This document shows positions 9,194 to 18,739 of a DNA stretch of 64,000 nucleotides, piece after piece. Source of the stretch: Arthrobacter gengyunqii. Its GTDB lineage: Bacteria > Actinomycetota > Actinomycetes > Actinomycetales > Micrococcaceae. The notes under the pieces are model-generated. The model made no database searches. It worked only from the letters and a program-made list of their open reading frames with translations, and had not been told where the DNA came from. Position 1 is the stretch's first letter. Each line of letters begins with the position of its first letter. Made by a program: the position numbers and the translations under genes. The stretch is from assembly GCF_023022985.1 (NCBI RefSeq), contig NZ_CP095461.1:1116001-1180000 (forward strand), in the 5' to 3' direction.

Positions 9194-9225
9194 GAAGGCC
9201 GTCCCGGAAATCCGGGACGGCCTTC
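9194..9225. terminator. Perfect 15-bp hairpin between symporter gene and maf
   Basis: GAAGGCCGTCCCGGA (9194-9208) pairs perfectly with TCCGGGACGGCCTTC (9211-9225). There is no T-tract, but its position just after the symporter stop fits termination. Confidence 0.75.
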
Positions 9226-9246
9226 GCAGCTGCAACAATCAGTGAA

Positions 9247-10674
9247 TCAACGCGCCTGGGCGGTGGCGGGAACCGTGGCCTCGACGGCGTCGGTCACTTC
9301 GGCGGCGACCTCGTCGGAGTCATCGGCAAACGGATCACCGTTGCGCTTGGCGTTGTACAGGGGCAGGTCCAGCAGGCCGTTGCGCTTGGCGACGATGGCG
9401 GGGACAACGGTCTGCCCGGCCACATTCACGGCGGTGCGGCCCATGTCCAGGATCGGATCGATGGCCAGCAGCAGACCCACGCCGGCCAGCGGCAGGCCCA
9501 GGGTGGACAGGGTCAGGGTCAGCATGACGACGGCGCCGGTGGTTCCGGCGGTTGCGGCCGAACCCAGCACGGAAACCAGGGCGATCAGCAGGTAGTCGGT
9601 GAAGCCCAGGTCAATGCCGAAGAACTGCGCCACGAAGATGGCGGAGATGGCCGGGTAGATCGAGGCGCAGCCGTCCATCTTGGTGGTGGCGCCCAGCGGA
9701 ACGGCGAAGGAGGCGTAGGCCCGGGGTACGCCCAGGTTCCGCTCGGTCACACGCTGCGTCAGCGGCAGGGTGCCCACGGAGGAGCGGGAAACGAAGGCCA
9801 GCTGGATGGCGGGCCAGGCGCCGGAGAACCACTGGCGGATGGACAGGCCGTGGGCCTTGATGAGCACCGGATAAACCACGAACAGAACAATGGCCAGGCC
9901 AACGTAGATGGCAATGGCGAACATGCCCAGCGAGCCGATGGTGTCCCAGCCGTAGGTGGCCACGGCGCGGCCGATCAGGCCCACGGTGCCCAGCGGAGCC
10001 AAGCGGATGATCCACCACAGGACCTTCTGGATGACGGCCAGCGCCGAGGCGTTCAGGGCCAGGAACGGGGCGGCCGGCTTGCCGACCTTCAGCGCGGCAA
10101 TGCCGACGGCGATCGCGATGACCAGCACCTGAAGCACGTTGAAGTTCATGGCGGTGGAGGCAGCGCCGGACTCGGCGATCGAGGTGCTGGCAGTCAGGCC
10201 CATGAAGTTCGCGGGAATCAGACCGGTCAGGAAGCCCATCCAGCTTCCGGTGCCGCCCTCGTATTCGGCGGGCGGCTCAGCGTCGGCGTTGGCGCCGGGC
10301 TGCATGATCACGCCCAGCGCGATGCCGATCACCACGGCAATGAGTGCCGTAATGGCGAACCAGAGCAGCGTCTGCCAGGCCAGCCGGGCGGCGTTGGACA
10401 CTTCGCGCAGGTTCGCAATGGAGCTGACGACGGCGGTGAAGATCAGGGGGACGACGGCGGCCTTCAGCAGCGAGACGTAGCTCGTGCCGATGGTGTTCAG
10501 CGTGGTCGTCAGCCAGTTGGGCTCACCGTCGCCGACGGTGCCCATGTTCTTGGCCAGCAGGCCCAGCAGCAGGCCCGCGATGAGGGCGATGATGATCTGC
10601 GGTCCGAAGGAGGTCATCCATCGGGGCAGCCTGCGGCCGGAGGAAGTCTTGGGGGAGGGGGTCTGTGTGGTCAC
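9247..10674 (-). CDS. Dicarboxylate/amino acid:cation symporter (DAACS family)
   Basis: A 475-residue membrane carrier of the GltP/DctA fold with eight helices and two re-entrant hairpins. Diagnostic pieces are the HP1 serine-rich turn SRSSVGTLPLTQRV, TM7 PLGATTKMDGCA (NMDGT-like), HP2 SAATAGTTGAVVMLTLTLSTLGLP and TM8 LLLAIDPILDMGRTAVNVAGQ, with the substrate-binding Asp and Asn. It imports C4-dicarboxylates or acidic/neutral amino acids with Na+ or H+. The acidic Ala/Glu-rich tail after about 440 is not part of the fold. GTG start. Monocistronic between two hairpins. Confidence 0.93.
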   Translation of the reverse strand: MTTQTPSPKTSSGRRLPRWMTSFGPQIIIALIAGLLLGLLAKNMGTVGDGEPNWLTTTLNTIGTSYVSLLKAAVVPLIFTAVVSSIANLREVSNAARLAWQTLLWFAITALIAVVIGIALGVIMQPGANADAEPPAEYEGGTGSWMGFLTGLIPANFMGLTASTSIAESGAASTAMNFNVLQVLVIAIAVGIAALKVGKPAAPFLALNASALAVIQKVLWWIIRLAPLGTVGLIGRAVATYGWDTIGSLGMFAIAIYVGLAIVLFVVYPVLIKAHGLSIRQWFSGAWPAIQLAFVSRSSVGTLPLTQRVTERNLGVPRAYASFAVPLGATTKMDGCASIYPAISAIFVAQFFGIDLGFTDYLLIALVSVLGSAATAGTTGAVVMLTLTLSTLGLPLAGVGLLLAIDPILDMGRTAVNVAGQTVVPAIVAKRNGLLDLPLYNAKRNGDPFADDSDEVAAEVTDAVEATVPATAQAR

Positions 10675-10767
10675 CTAGAAGATGCTAGTGGGGAGTCTTT
10701 ATCAGAGAGGATTGCTCGTTGCGAAATGTTACGGCGCAGGATTGGCGCGGTCCGCCCGGAGACAGGG

Positions 10768-10811
10768 AAAAACCCCCGGGATATGGCGGTGTGCTGCCCA
10801 TCCCGGAGGTT
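10768..10811 (-). terminator. Intrinsic terminator after the DUF885 gene
   Basis: On the minus strand AACCTCCGGGAT (10811-10800) pairs with ATCCCGGGGGTT (10782-10771) with one G-T pair, followed by a run of five T. It ends the DUF885 transcript upstream of the symporter gene. Confidence 0.85.
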
Positions 10812-10857
10812 ATTCCGGTTTCTGCTGTGATGAATGTCGCTCTGAAAGAGGCGGGGG

Positions 10858-12582
10858 TTACGCCTCCAGCAGTGCCCGGCGCAGGGTGTCCAGCCCGACC
10901 GACCCTAGTTCCAGGGCCCGGGTGTGGAAGCGCTTCTGGTCGAAGTCATCGCCCTCGCGGGTGCGCACCTCGTCGCGGATCTGCTCCCAGAGCCGCTGGC
11001 CCAGCTTGTAGGCCGGAGCCTGTCCGGGCCAGCCCAGGTAGCGGGTGAACTCGAAGTTCAGCTGCCCCTCGGAGATGGCGATGTTCTGTTTGAGGAACTC
11101 GTAGCCCTTGTCTGCGGTCCAGGTTCCGGAGCCCCAGCGCTCGGGGATTTCCAGTTCCAGGTGCACGCCGATGTCGAAGACCACGCGGGCGGCCCGCATG
11201 CGCTGGGCGTCCAGCATGCCCATCTTGTCCCCGGGATCGCTGAGGTAGCCCAGCTCATCCATGAGCCGCTCGGCGTACAGGGCCCAGCCCTCACCGTGTC
11301 CGGAGACCCAGCAGATGTTGCGGCGCCAGTTGTTCAGCAGCCCGCGGGCCGCCGTCGCCGTCGCGATCTGGAGGTGATGGCCCGGCACGCCCTCGTGGTA
11401 GACGGTGGTGGTTTCCTTCCACGTGGTGAAGGTGTCCTCACCGGCGGGAACGGACCACCACATGCGGCCCGGGCGGGAAAAGTCGTCGCTGGGACCCGTG
11501 TAGTAGATGCCGCCTTCCTGGGTGGGGGCGATCATGCACTCGATCTCGCGCATGGGCCCGTCAATCTGGAAGTGGGTCCCGGCGAGGTCCTCCACAGCGC
11601 GGTCCGCCAGGCCCTGCATCCAGGCCTGCAGCTCATCGGTGCCGTGCAGCTGGCGGTCGGGGTCCTCATCCAAGAGGCGCATGGCCTCCTCAACGGTTGC
11701 CCCGGGCTTGATCTGTTCCGCGACGGCTTCCTGCTCGGCGATGATGCGGTCCAGTTCGGCGACGCCCCATGCGTAGGTTTCTTCCAGATCCACGGCGGAG
11801 CCCAGGAAGCGCCGGGACATCAGCGCGTAGCGATCCCGGCCGACGGCGTCCTTTTCCGGTGCTTTCGGCAGCAGTTCGTTTTCGAGGAACGCGGCCAGGT
11901 TGCGGTAGGCGGCGCGGGCGGAGTCGGCACCGGTGCGAAGAGCAGCGGTGAGGCTCTCGGGAAGGTCGCCGCCGTCGGCCAGCGCGGCACCGGTGACGTA
12001 TTGGTCAAAGAAGCCGCCGTCGTCGGCGTACTTGGCGGTCTGTTCCATGACGATCAGGACCTGGCGGCGGGCCGGCAGCAGGCCGCGCTCGCTTCCGGTG
12101 CGCAGGGAGGTGATGTAGCCGGAGACAGCGTCAGCAACGTTGTGCAGGCGGCCGGCAATGTGCTGCCAGTCCTCAACCGTGGCAGCGGGCATGAGGTCGA
12201 AGATCGAGCGGATCTCCTGTGCCGGGGACGCGATGTTGTTCAGGTCCGAGAGGTTCCAGCCGGACTCGTGGATTTCCAGTTCCAGGCCCAGGCGCTCATG
12301 CATGGCGTCGAGGGTTACCCGGTCAACGTCGTCGCTGGGCTGCAGGCCGTCCAGGCGTTCCAGCGTCTCCCGGATGGCTTCAGCAACGGATTCCAGGCCG
12401 GCGGGCGAATAGTCCGCGTACTCGGTTTCGTGGCCGGGGATGCCCAGCGAAGTGGCCAGGGACGGATCCAGCTGCAGCAGCGTCTCAGTGAACGCATCGG
12501 CAACGGCGTCGATGGCGGTCGGCTGGCGGTTATGCGAGCCAGCGAAGGACAGGGGATCTGATGAAGGAGTCTGTTGGGTCAC
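10858..12582 (-). CDS. DUF885-family protein, probable metallopeptidase-like
   Basis: A 574-residue DUF885 protein. The family's hallmark VYHEGVPGHHLQ (HExxxHH-type, about residues 390-402) and the downstream GHGEGWALYAERLMDELG, which supplies a further acidic ligand, give a zinc-peptidase-like centre related to M32 carboxypeptidases. Other family blocks are TGPSDDFSRPGRMWW and FTRYLGWPGQAPAYKLGQ. There is no signal peptide, so it is presumably cytoplasmic. The substrate is unknown; peptidase activity is inferred from motif only. It stands alone between AccE and a terminator, with only 84 nt to the AccE stop. Confidence 0.85.
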   Translation of the reverse strand: MTQQTPSSDPLSFAGSHNRQPTAIDAVADAFTETLLQLDPSLATSLGIPGHETEYADYSPAGLESVAEAIRETLERLDGLQPSDDVDRVTLDAMHERLGLELEIHESGWNLSDLNNIASPAQEIRSIFDLMPAATVEDWQHIAGRLHNVADAVSGYITSLRTGSERGLLPARRQVLIVMEQTAKYADDGGFFDQYVTGAALADGGDLPESLTAALRTGADSARAAYRNLAAFLENELLPKAPEKDAVGRDRYALMSRRFLGSAVDLEETYAWGVAELDRIIAEQEAVAEQIKPGATVEEAMRLLDEDPDRQLHGTDELQAWMQGLADRAVEDLAGTHFQIDGPMREIECMIAPTQEGGIYYTGPSDDFSRPGRMWWSVPAGEDTFTTWKETTTVYHEGVPGHHLQIATATAARGLLNNWRRNICWVSGHGEGWALYAERLMDELGYLSDPGDKMGMLDAQRMRAARVVFDIGVHLELEIPERWGSGTWTADKGYEFLKQNIAISEGQLNFEFTRYLGWPGQAPAYKLGQRLWEQIRDEVRTREGDDFDQKRFHTRALELGSVGLDTLRRALLEA

Positions 12583-12666
12583 ATCTGAAGCCTAACCGGT
12601 CCCTCGGACATCCCCGGATGAATGAAATCACAACGTAACGCAAACAGTTGCCCCGCGAGCCGCCGG

Positions 12667-12930
12667 CTAGCGGAAGCTGCGACGCCAGGAACCCGGGCCG
12701 GGCTTGGGTGCCAGGCTCAGCATCCGACGCCGGTGCCACGTGCGGCGGGCGGATTCCGGCGCGGGGCGGGACGCGCCGTCGTCGGCGCTCAGGCCCATCA
12801 CGACGGCGGCCAGCGCCGCGAGTTCCTCCTCGGACGGGTTTCCCGCCAGCACGGAGAACAGGGGAGGCTGCGGCGGTGCGCTCAGCGGTTCCCGGCCCCA
12901 GGTGGTGTCAGGCATGTCCCAGGCGGTCAC
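12667..12930 (-). CDS. accE: Acyl-CoA carboxylase epsilon subunit
   Basis: An 87-residue small protein whose central block [22 protein letters not shown] matches actinobacterial AccE/PccE subunits, which stabilise the AccA-AccD holoenzyme. The rest ([14 protein letters not shown]) is basic and family-like. The GTG start overlaps the accD stop by a GTGA junction (12927-12930), indicating translational coupling and equimolar expression with the beta subunit. Confidence 0.92.
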   Translation of the reverse strand: MTAWDMPDTTWGREPLSAPPQPPLFSVLAGNPSEEELAALAAVVMGLSADDGASRPAPESARRTWHRRRMLSLAPKPGPGSWRRSFR

Positions 12931-14522
12931 AGCGGGATGTTCCCGTGCTTCTTGGCGGGCAGCGACGCGCGCTTGTCCCGCAGGGCGCGCAGCCCGCGGA
13001 TCAGCTGAAGGCGGGTCTCGGAAGGCGCGACGACGGCGTCAACGTACCCGAGCTCGGCGGCCTGGTACGGGTTGAGCAGTTCATCTTCATACTGGGTGAT
13101 GTAATCCGCGCGTGCCTGCTCAACGCTTTCACCGGCGTCGGCCGCCTGCTTGAGCTGGCCGCGGTAGAGGATGTTCACCGCACCCTGGGCGCCCATGACG
13201 CCAATCTGGGCCGTGGGCCAGGCGAGGTTCAGGTCCGCGCCGAGCTTCTTGGAGCCCATCACGATGTACGCGCCGCCGTACGCCTTGCGGGTGATGACAG
13301 TGAGTTTGGGAACCGTAGCCTCGGCGTAGGCGTAGAGCAGCTTGGCGCCGCGGCGGATGATGCCCTGGAACTCCTGGTCCTTGCCCGGCAGGAAGCCCGG
13401 AACGTCCACGAAGGTGAGGATGGGGATGTTGAAGGCGTCGCAGTGGCGGACAAACCGGGCGGCCTTTTCGGAGGCTGCGATGTCCAGGGTGCCGGCGAAC
13501 TGCATCGGCTGATTCGCCACGATGCCCACTGTGTGTCCTTCGACCCGGCCGTAGCCGATCATCACGTTGGGCGCGTAGAGGGCCTGCATCTCCAGGAAGT
13601 GGCCGTCGTCGAGCACCTGCTCAATGACGGCGCGCATGTCGTAGGGCTGGTTGGCGGAATCGGGGATCAGCTCATCCAGGGCAAGATCGCCGTCGTTCAG
13701 TTCCATGTCCGAAGCGAACGCTGCCAGCGGAGCCTCGGCAAGGTTGTTGGACGGCAGGAAGTCCAGCAGTTCGCGGACAAACTCGATGGCGTCCTCTTCG
13801 TCGGAGGCCAGGTACGCGGAGGTGCCGGTGTTCGCGTTGTGCTGCCGGGCGCCGCCGAGGGTTTCCATATCCACGTCCTCGCCGGTGACGGTCTTGATGA
13901 CGTCCGGCCCGGTGATGAACATGTGGCTGGTCTTGTCCACCATGACCACAAAGTCGGTCAGTGCGGGGGAGTACGCGGCGCCGCCGGCGGAGGGGCCCAT
14001 GATGAGGGAGATCTGCGGGACCACGCCGGAGGCATGGACGTTGTTGCGGAAGATGTCAGCGAACATGGCCAGCGAGGCAACGCCCTCCTGGATGCGGGCA
14101 CCGCCGCCGTCCAGGATGCCGACGACGGGGCAGCCGTTGCGCAGCGCGTGTTCCTGGACCTTGACGATCTTCTCGCCGTTGACCTGGCTCAGCGATCCGC
14201 CGTACACGGTGAAGTCCTGGCTGTAGACGGCGATGGGCCGGCCGTCCACGGTGGCGTAACCCGACACCAGGCCGTCGCCCAGCGGCTTCTTCTTTTCCAT
14301 GCCGAACGCGGTGGACCGGTGCACGGCGAGGGCATCGAATTCGACGAAGGACCCGGCATCAACGAGCATTTCGATGCGCTCGCGGGCGGTGTGTTTGCCC
14401 CTGGCGTGCTGCTTCTCGACGGCGGCCGGACCGGACGGCATTTCAGCCTGCGCCTGGCGGCGGCGGTACTCAGCGATCTTGCCGGCTGTGGTCTGCAGAT
14501 CAAGGTCCTGGTCGATGCTCAT
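12927..14522 (-). CDS. accD: Acyl-CoA carboxylase beta subunit (carboxyltransferase)
   Basis: A 531-residue AccD5-type carboxyltransferase. The N half has [24 protein letters not shown] and [40 protein letters not shown]. Oxyanion-hole glycines are seen in [18 protein letters not shown] and in the C half [33 protein letters not shown]. It moves the carboxyl group from biotin to acetyl-, propionyl- or longer acyl-CoA; the specificity residue was not assigned. ATG 14520-14522 with GGAG 5 nt upstream was chosen over the longer open frame, whose extra 30 residues lack similarity. Forms an operon with accE. Confidence 0.95.
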   Translation of the reverse strand: MSIDQDLDLQTTAGKIAEYRRRQAQAEMPSGPAAVEKQHARGKHTARERIEMLVDAGSFVEFDALAVHRSTAFGMEKKKPLGDGLVSGYATVDGRPIAVYSQDFTVYGGSLSQVNGEKIVKVQEHALRNGCPVVGILDGGGARIQEGVASLAMFADIFRNNVHASGVVPQISLIMGPSAGGAAYSPALTDFVVMVDKTSHMFITGPDVIKTVTGEDVDMETLGGARQHNANTGTSAYLASDEEDAIEFVRELLDFLPSNNLAEAPLAAFASDMELNDGDLALDELIPDSANQPYDMRAVIEQVLDDGHFLEMQALYAPNVMIGYGRVEGHTVGIVANQPMQFAGTLDIAASEKAARFVRHCDAFNIPILTFVDVPGFLPGKDQEFQGIIRRGAKLLYAYAEATVPKLTVITRKAYGGAYIVMGSKKLGADLNLAWPTAQIGVMGAQGAVNILYRGQLKQAADAGESVEQARADYITQYEDELLNPYQAAELGYVDAVVAPSETRLQLIRGLRALRDKRASLPAKKHGNIPL

Positions 14523-14825
14523 CTGGTCTCCGGAATGCTGAGTGGTTGGGGCGTGTGCCGTGCGGTCTGGGTGCGGCAATTCTGCGTTAAGTAGGAAGTG
14601 CACAACGCGCACGGCGATTTATCCAGTCTAGTGAGGTCATTCACCGGCCCCCGGTGTAGGGATCCTACAATTTCGCGCCGCTGCCCTTGGCCTGGTGTCC
14701 GCGGGGCGGGCGTCTCTTGTTCGTCCTCTGATGACGGTGCAGCCGTAACAGTAGGGGCGCTGTGAAAGGATTTCTCCCGACCTGCAGGGGTTGCCGGTCC
14801 ACTGGGGGAGGTGCTGGACGCCGTG

Positions 14826-15854
<1,029 letters not shown>

Positions 15855-16260
15855 TTCCGAGCTACGAACGAGTGTTCATGGATGCCGTGTTCAGGCATCG
15901 CGGCGGGGTGGAGGTCCTTGCCGGCCGGAGTTGATGTCCGATCACCTGAGTTCAGGATCCTTCGTGCAGATGACGGGCGTAACCGGGTGTTGCTGGGACC
16001 TTTCGTGCAGTGATGGGCCTAAAGCAGGGTTTTTGGCCGATATGAGCCCGGACGTCAAAGGCTTTTCCCCTCGGCGGGTCACCGTGTGTGCAGATACGGC
16101 GGCCAACCTGGATTGTGTGTGCAGATAAGGTGACATGTCCGCGCCGGAGCCCGCCAGATCTGCACACAGGATGCTGGCCTATCGGTGGGACCCGCCAGAT
16201 CTGCACACTGGATGCTGGCCTATCGGCGGAGCCCGCCAGAGCTGCACACAGGTCCCCAGC
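15855..16260. repeat. Intergenic palindromic repeat cluster C
   Basis: A gene-free gap. Right arms CCCGCCAGATCTGCACAC occur at 16150-16167, 16191-16208 and (AGAGC variant) 16232-16249, a strict 41-bp tandem array with GGATGCTGGCCTATCGG between them. Facing left arms GTGTGTGCAGATACGGCGG (16084-16102) and GTGTGTGCAGATAAGGTG (16114) precede it. The side motif ATCCTTCGTGCAGATGACGG (15957) recurs as ACCTTTCGTGCAG at 15998. Confidence 0.88.
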
Positions 16261-16318
16261 AGGGGCGGACTGGTGCCGGAGTCCGCAGAACCGACGCCGC
16301 CAGGCACGCCAACAACGG

Positions 16319-16338
16319 ATGTTACTGGTGAGTAACAT
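16319..16338. promoter_or_regulatory. TetR-type operator palindrome upstream of the SDR gene
   Basis: ATGTTACT (16319-16326) and AGTAACAT (16331-16338) are perfect 8-bp arms around GGTG, 30 bp before the SDR start codon. The form TTACT-N4-AGTAA is typical of TetR-family operators in actinobacterial lipid genes. No TetR gene is adjacent. Confidence 0.6.
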
Positions 16339-16367
16339 ATTTCCGCAGGGTGTATTACCCTGTCCGT

Positions 16368-17216
16368 ATGACCTCGAACACACCCTTCGTGAACACGCGC
16401 TCGCTGTCCGGGCGCACCATCCTGATGTCCGGCGGCAGCCGCGGCATCGGCCTGGCCATAGCCCTGCGCGCAGCGGCCGACGGCGCCAACATTGCCATCA
16501 TGGCCAAAACGGCCGAGCCGCATCCGAAGCTGCAGGGCACCGTCTACACCGCTGCCGAGCAGCTGCAGGCGGCCGGCGGCAAGGCCCTGCCGATCATCGG
16601 CGACGTGCGCAACGACGATGACGTCGCCCGCGCCGTGGCCGAAACGGTGGAGACCTTCGGCGGCATCGACATCGTGGTCAACAACGCCTCCGCCATCGAC
16701 CTGCGCTCCACCGACGATGTCACCATGAAAAGCTATGACCTGATGGCCGACATCAACACCCGCGGCACGTTCATGCTCTCCAAGTTCTCACTGGACGCCC
16801 TGCGCCGCTCGGAGAACCCCCACATCCTCACGCTCTCCCCGCCGCTGAATCTGGACCCGAAGTGGGCCGGATCCTATCTCGCCTACACGATGGCCAAGTA
16901 CGGCATGTCCCTGACCACACTCGGCCTCGCGGAGGAACTCAAGGACGACGGCGTCGCGGTGAACTCGCTCTGGCCGGTCACCGCCATTGACACCGCCGCC
17001 ATCCGCAACCTCGGCGGCGAGACCATGGCGGCGGCATCGCGCAGCTCCGACATCATGGCCGACGCAGCCCACGCCGTGCTGACCCGGCCCAGCCGCGAAG
17101 CCACCGGCAACTTCTACACGGATGAGCAGGTGCTGCGCGAAGAGGGCATCACCGATTTCCGTCCGTATTCACTCGGCGCGCCCGAGGACAAGCTGATGCA
17201 GGACTTCTTCCTCTAG
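16368..17216 (+). CDS. Short-chain dehydrogenase/reductase, HSDL2-like
   Basis: A 282-residue SDR. Cofactor motif SGGSRGIG near residues 20-27, then IAIMAKTAEPHPKLQGTVYTAAEQLQAAGG, which is characteristic of the hydroxysteroid dehydrogenase-like 2 group, VVNNAS, and the catalytic YxxxK as YTMAK. The canonical catalytic Ser region reads ILTLSPP. It is a cytoplasmic NAD(P)-dependent oxidoreductase, probably acting on a fatty or lipid-derived alcohol/ketone; substrate unknown. ATG 16368 was chosen over an in-frame codon at 16350, which lies within the promoter region. It is monocistronic and ends at a perfect palindrome. Confidence 0.87.
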   Translation: MTSNTPFVNTRSLSGRTILMSGGSRGIGLAIALRAAADGANIAIMAKTAEPHPKLQGTVYTAAEQLQAAGGKALPIIGDVRNDDDVARAVAETVETFGGIDIVVNNASAIDLRSTDDVTMKSYDLMADINTRGTFMLSKFSLDALRRSENPHILTLSPPLNLDPKWAGSYLAYTMAKYGMSLTTLGLAEELKDDGVAVNSLWPVTAIDTAAIRNLGGETMAAASRSSDIMADAAHAVLTRPSREATGNFYTDEQVLREEGITDFRPYSLGAPEDKLMQDFFL

Positions 17217-17224
17217 GCTCCGAA

Positions 17225-17250
17225 CCCTGCGGCCGGATCCGGCCGCAGGG
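17225..17250. terminator. Perfect 26-bp palindrome after the SDR gene
   Basis: CCCTGCGGCC and GGCCGCAGGG flank GGATCC, giving an uninterrupted palindrome 8 bp after the SDR stop. No T-tract, so terminator function is probable, not certain. Confidence 0.6.
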
Positions 17251-17269
17251 CAATGCCGGCGGGCCCGCG

Positions 17270-17275
17270 TAAGAT
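17270..17275 (+). promoter_or_regulatory. Likely -10 element of a leaderless birA transcript
   Basis: TAAGAT lies 7 nt upstream of the birA ATG, with no usable Shine-Dalgarno, the arrangement of leaderless actinobacterial mRNAs. Confidence 0.5.
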
Positions 17276-17282
17276 CGAAGGC

Positions 17283-18167
17283 ATGCAATTGCGTTACTCC
17301 AGCATGGAAAGACCCGGGCTCGACCAGGAGCGGCTCCGGGCTGCCCTCGTGGCGCCGCAGGGACCCCTGGCCCAGCTGGATGTTGTCTCTGAAACCGGCT
17401 CCACGAACACGGACTTGGCGGACCATGCCCGGCTCCGCCCGTCGGAGGTGCCGGATCTTTCCGTCCTGACCGCGGAGATGCAGACGGCCGGCAAGGGGAG
17501 GCTGGGCCGGACCTGGATTGCTCCGCCGCGCTCATCGCTGTTTGTCAGTGTCCTGCTCCGTCCGGTCAATGCCGACGGCCGGCCGCTGCCCACGCAGTCC
17601 TACGGATGGCTGTCCCTGCTCGCGGCTCTGGCACTGGCCGAGTCCGTGGCCCGGCGCACCGGCGTCGAGGCCCGGCTGAAGTGGCCCAACGATGTCATGG
17701 TGGACGGGCGGAAACTCGCCGGTGTCCTGGCCCAGCTGGTGATGGACTCTTCCGGTGCCCCGCCCGCCGTCGTGGTGGGCGCCGGCATGAATGTCTCCCT
17801 CACTGACGAGGATCTTCCCGTGCCCACAGCGACGTCGCTGCTGATGGAGTATGCCTCCACCACGGACCGCAATATCCTGCTGGAGGATTACGTGCGGGAG
17901 CTGGCGGACAAATACGCCCAGTTCCGCGCGGTCGACGGCGATGCCTCCGCTCCGTGGGCTGACGGGACTTCGCTGCTGGAAAAGATCACTGCTCGGATGG
18001 CGACTCTGGGGCAGGAGGTCCGTGCCGAACTTCCCGGCGGCAAGTCCCTGACGGGACGCGCCGTGGCCCTGGACGCGTACGGATCGCTGATTCTGGTGGA
18101 CGGAGCCGGTGAGCGGCATGCTGTCGTTGCCGGCGACGTGGTGCACCTGCGCGCCGTTCAGGCGTGA
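17283..18167 (+). CDS. birA: Biotin--[acetyl-CoA-carboxylase] ligase
   Basis: A 294-residue biotin protein ligase. Biotinyl-5'-AMP site motifs are ETGSTNTDLADHA, AEMQTAGKGRLGRTWIAPP (GRGRxGR-like loop) and ARLKWPNDVMVDGRKLAGVLAQ with the catalytic Lys in KWPND, then GAGMNVS. There is no N-terminal DNA-binding domain, so it is a monofunctional ligase, not the E. coli-type repressor. It biotinylates the BCCP domain of AccA encoded earlier in the window. ATG 17283 is favoured by the -10 just upstream. It overlaps the next gene by GTGA, forming an operon. Confidence 0.93.
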   Translation: MQLRYSSMERPGLDQERLRAALVAPQGPLAQLDVVSETGSTNTDLADHARLRPSEVPDLSVLTAEMQTAGKGRLGRTWIAPPRSSLFVSVLLRPVNADGRPLPTQSYGWLSLLAALALAESVARRTGVEARLKWPNDVMVDGRKLAGVLAQLVMDSSGAPPAVVVGAGMNVSLTDEDLPVPTATSLLMEYASTTDRNILLEDYVRELADKYAQFRAVDGDASAPWADGTSLLEKITARMATLGQEVRAELPGGKSLTGRAVALDAYGSLILVDGAGERHAVVAGDVVHLRAVQA

Positions 18168-18739
18168 GTATCCGGCTGACACTGGCGCCGGGGGAGCGGA
18201 TCATTGTGGCCAGCAGGCCGCATGCCCGCCAGCTGGTCTGGCCCGTGCTCTTCGCCGTCGTGGTGTGCGCTGCGGCGGGTTTCGGCTGCGGCTACCTTGA
18301 CCGGGATGCCCTGCCCGGGCAGGTTGCTGACTGGCGCGGCTACCTGCAGTCCGCCGTCGTCGTAGTTGCCGCGGTCCTGCTGGCGCGGTTCAGCGTCCCG
18401 CCGGTGCTGCGCTGGGCGTTTTCGAGGTACATCGTGACCAGCCAGCGGCTGATCCACCGGCAGGGCGTGCTGCGCCGGCGCGAGCGTGAACTGGCGCTCG
18501 CCTCGGTATTTCAGCTGGAGGCCTGGCAGACCGTTGCGGACCGCATGCAGCGATCCGGAACGCTGGTGGCGGATGTCGGCTACGGCCAGACGGTGCATTA
18601 CGAACACGTTCCCGAGGTGCATAAATTCAAGGCCATCGTGCTGGCAGCCATAGGCCAGCTGCCGATGACCGCCATGTTTGATGGTGTAGATATTGAAGGA
18701 GATGGGGACTACGACTACGAAGGGAGGGGCGATGAGTGA
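18164..18739 (+). CDS. PH-domain (bPH2/YdbS-like) membrane protein
   Basis: A 191-residue protein. The N-terminus LAPGERIIVASRPHARQLVWPV leads into two transmembrane helices (about 24-45 and 60-82), followed by a bacterial PH domain that starts SRYIVTSQRLIHRQGVLRRRERELALASV, and an acidic tail (DGVDIEGDGDYDYEGRGDE). The function of such proteins is unknown. The mycobacterial gene after birA (Rv3278c) is also a small membrane protein, so synteny is old. The GTG start overlaps the birA stop, and the cyclase ATG lies inside its 3' end. Confidence 0.82.
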   Translation: MSIRLTLAPGERIIVASRPHARQLVWPVLFAVVVCAAAGFGCGYLDRDALPGQVADWRGYLQSAVVVVAAVLLARFSVPPVLRWAFSRYIVTSQRLIHRQGVLRRRERELALASVFQLEAWQTVADRMQRSGTLVADVGYGQTVHYEHVPEVHKFKAIVLAAIGQLPMTAMFDGVDIEGDGDYDYEGRGDE

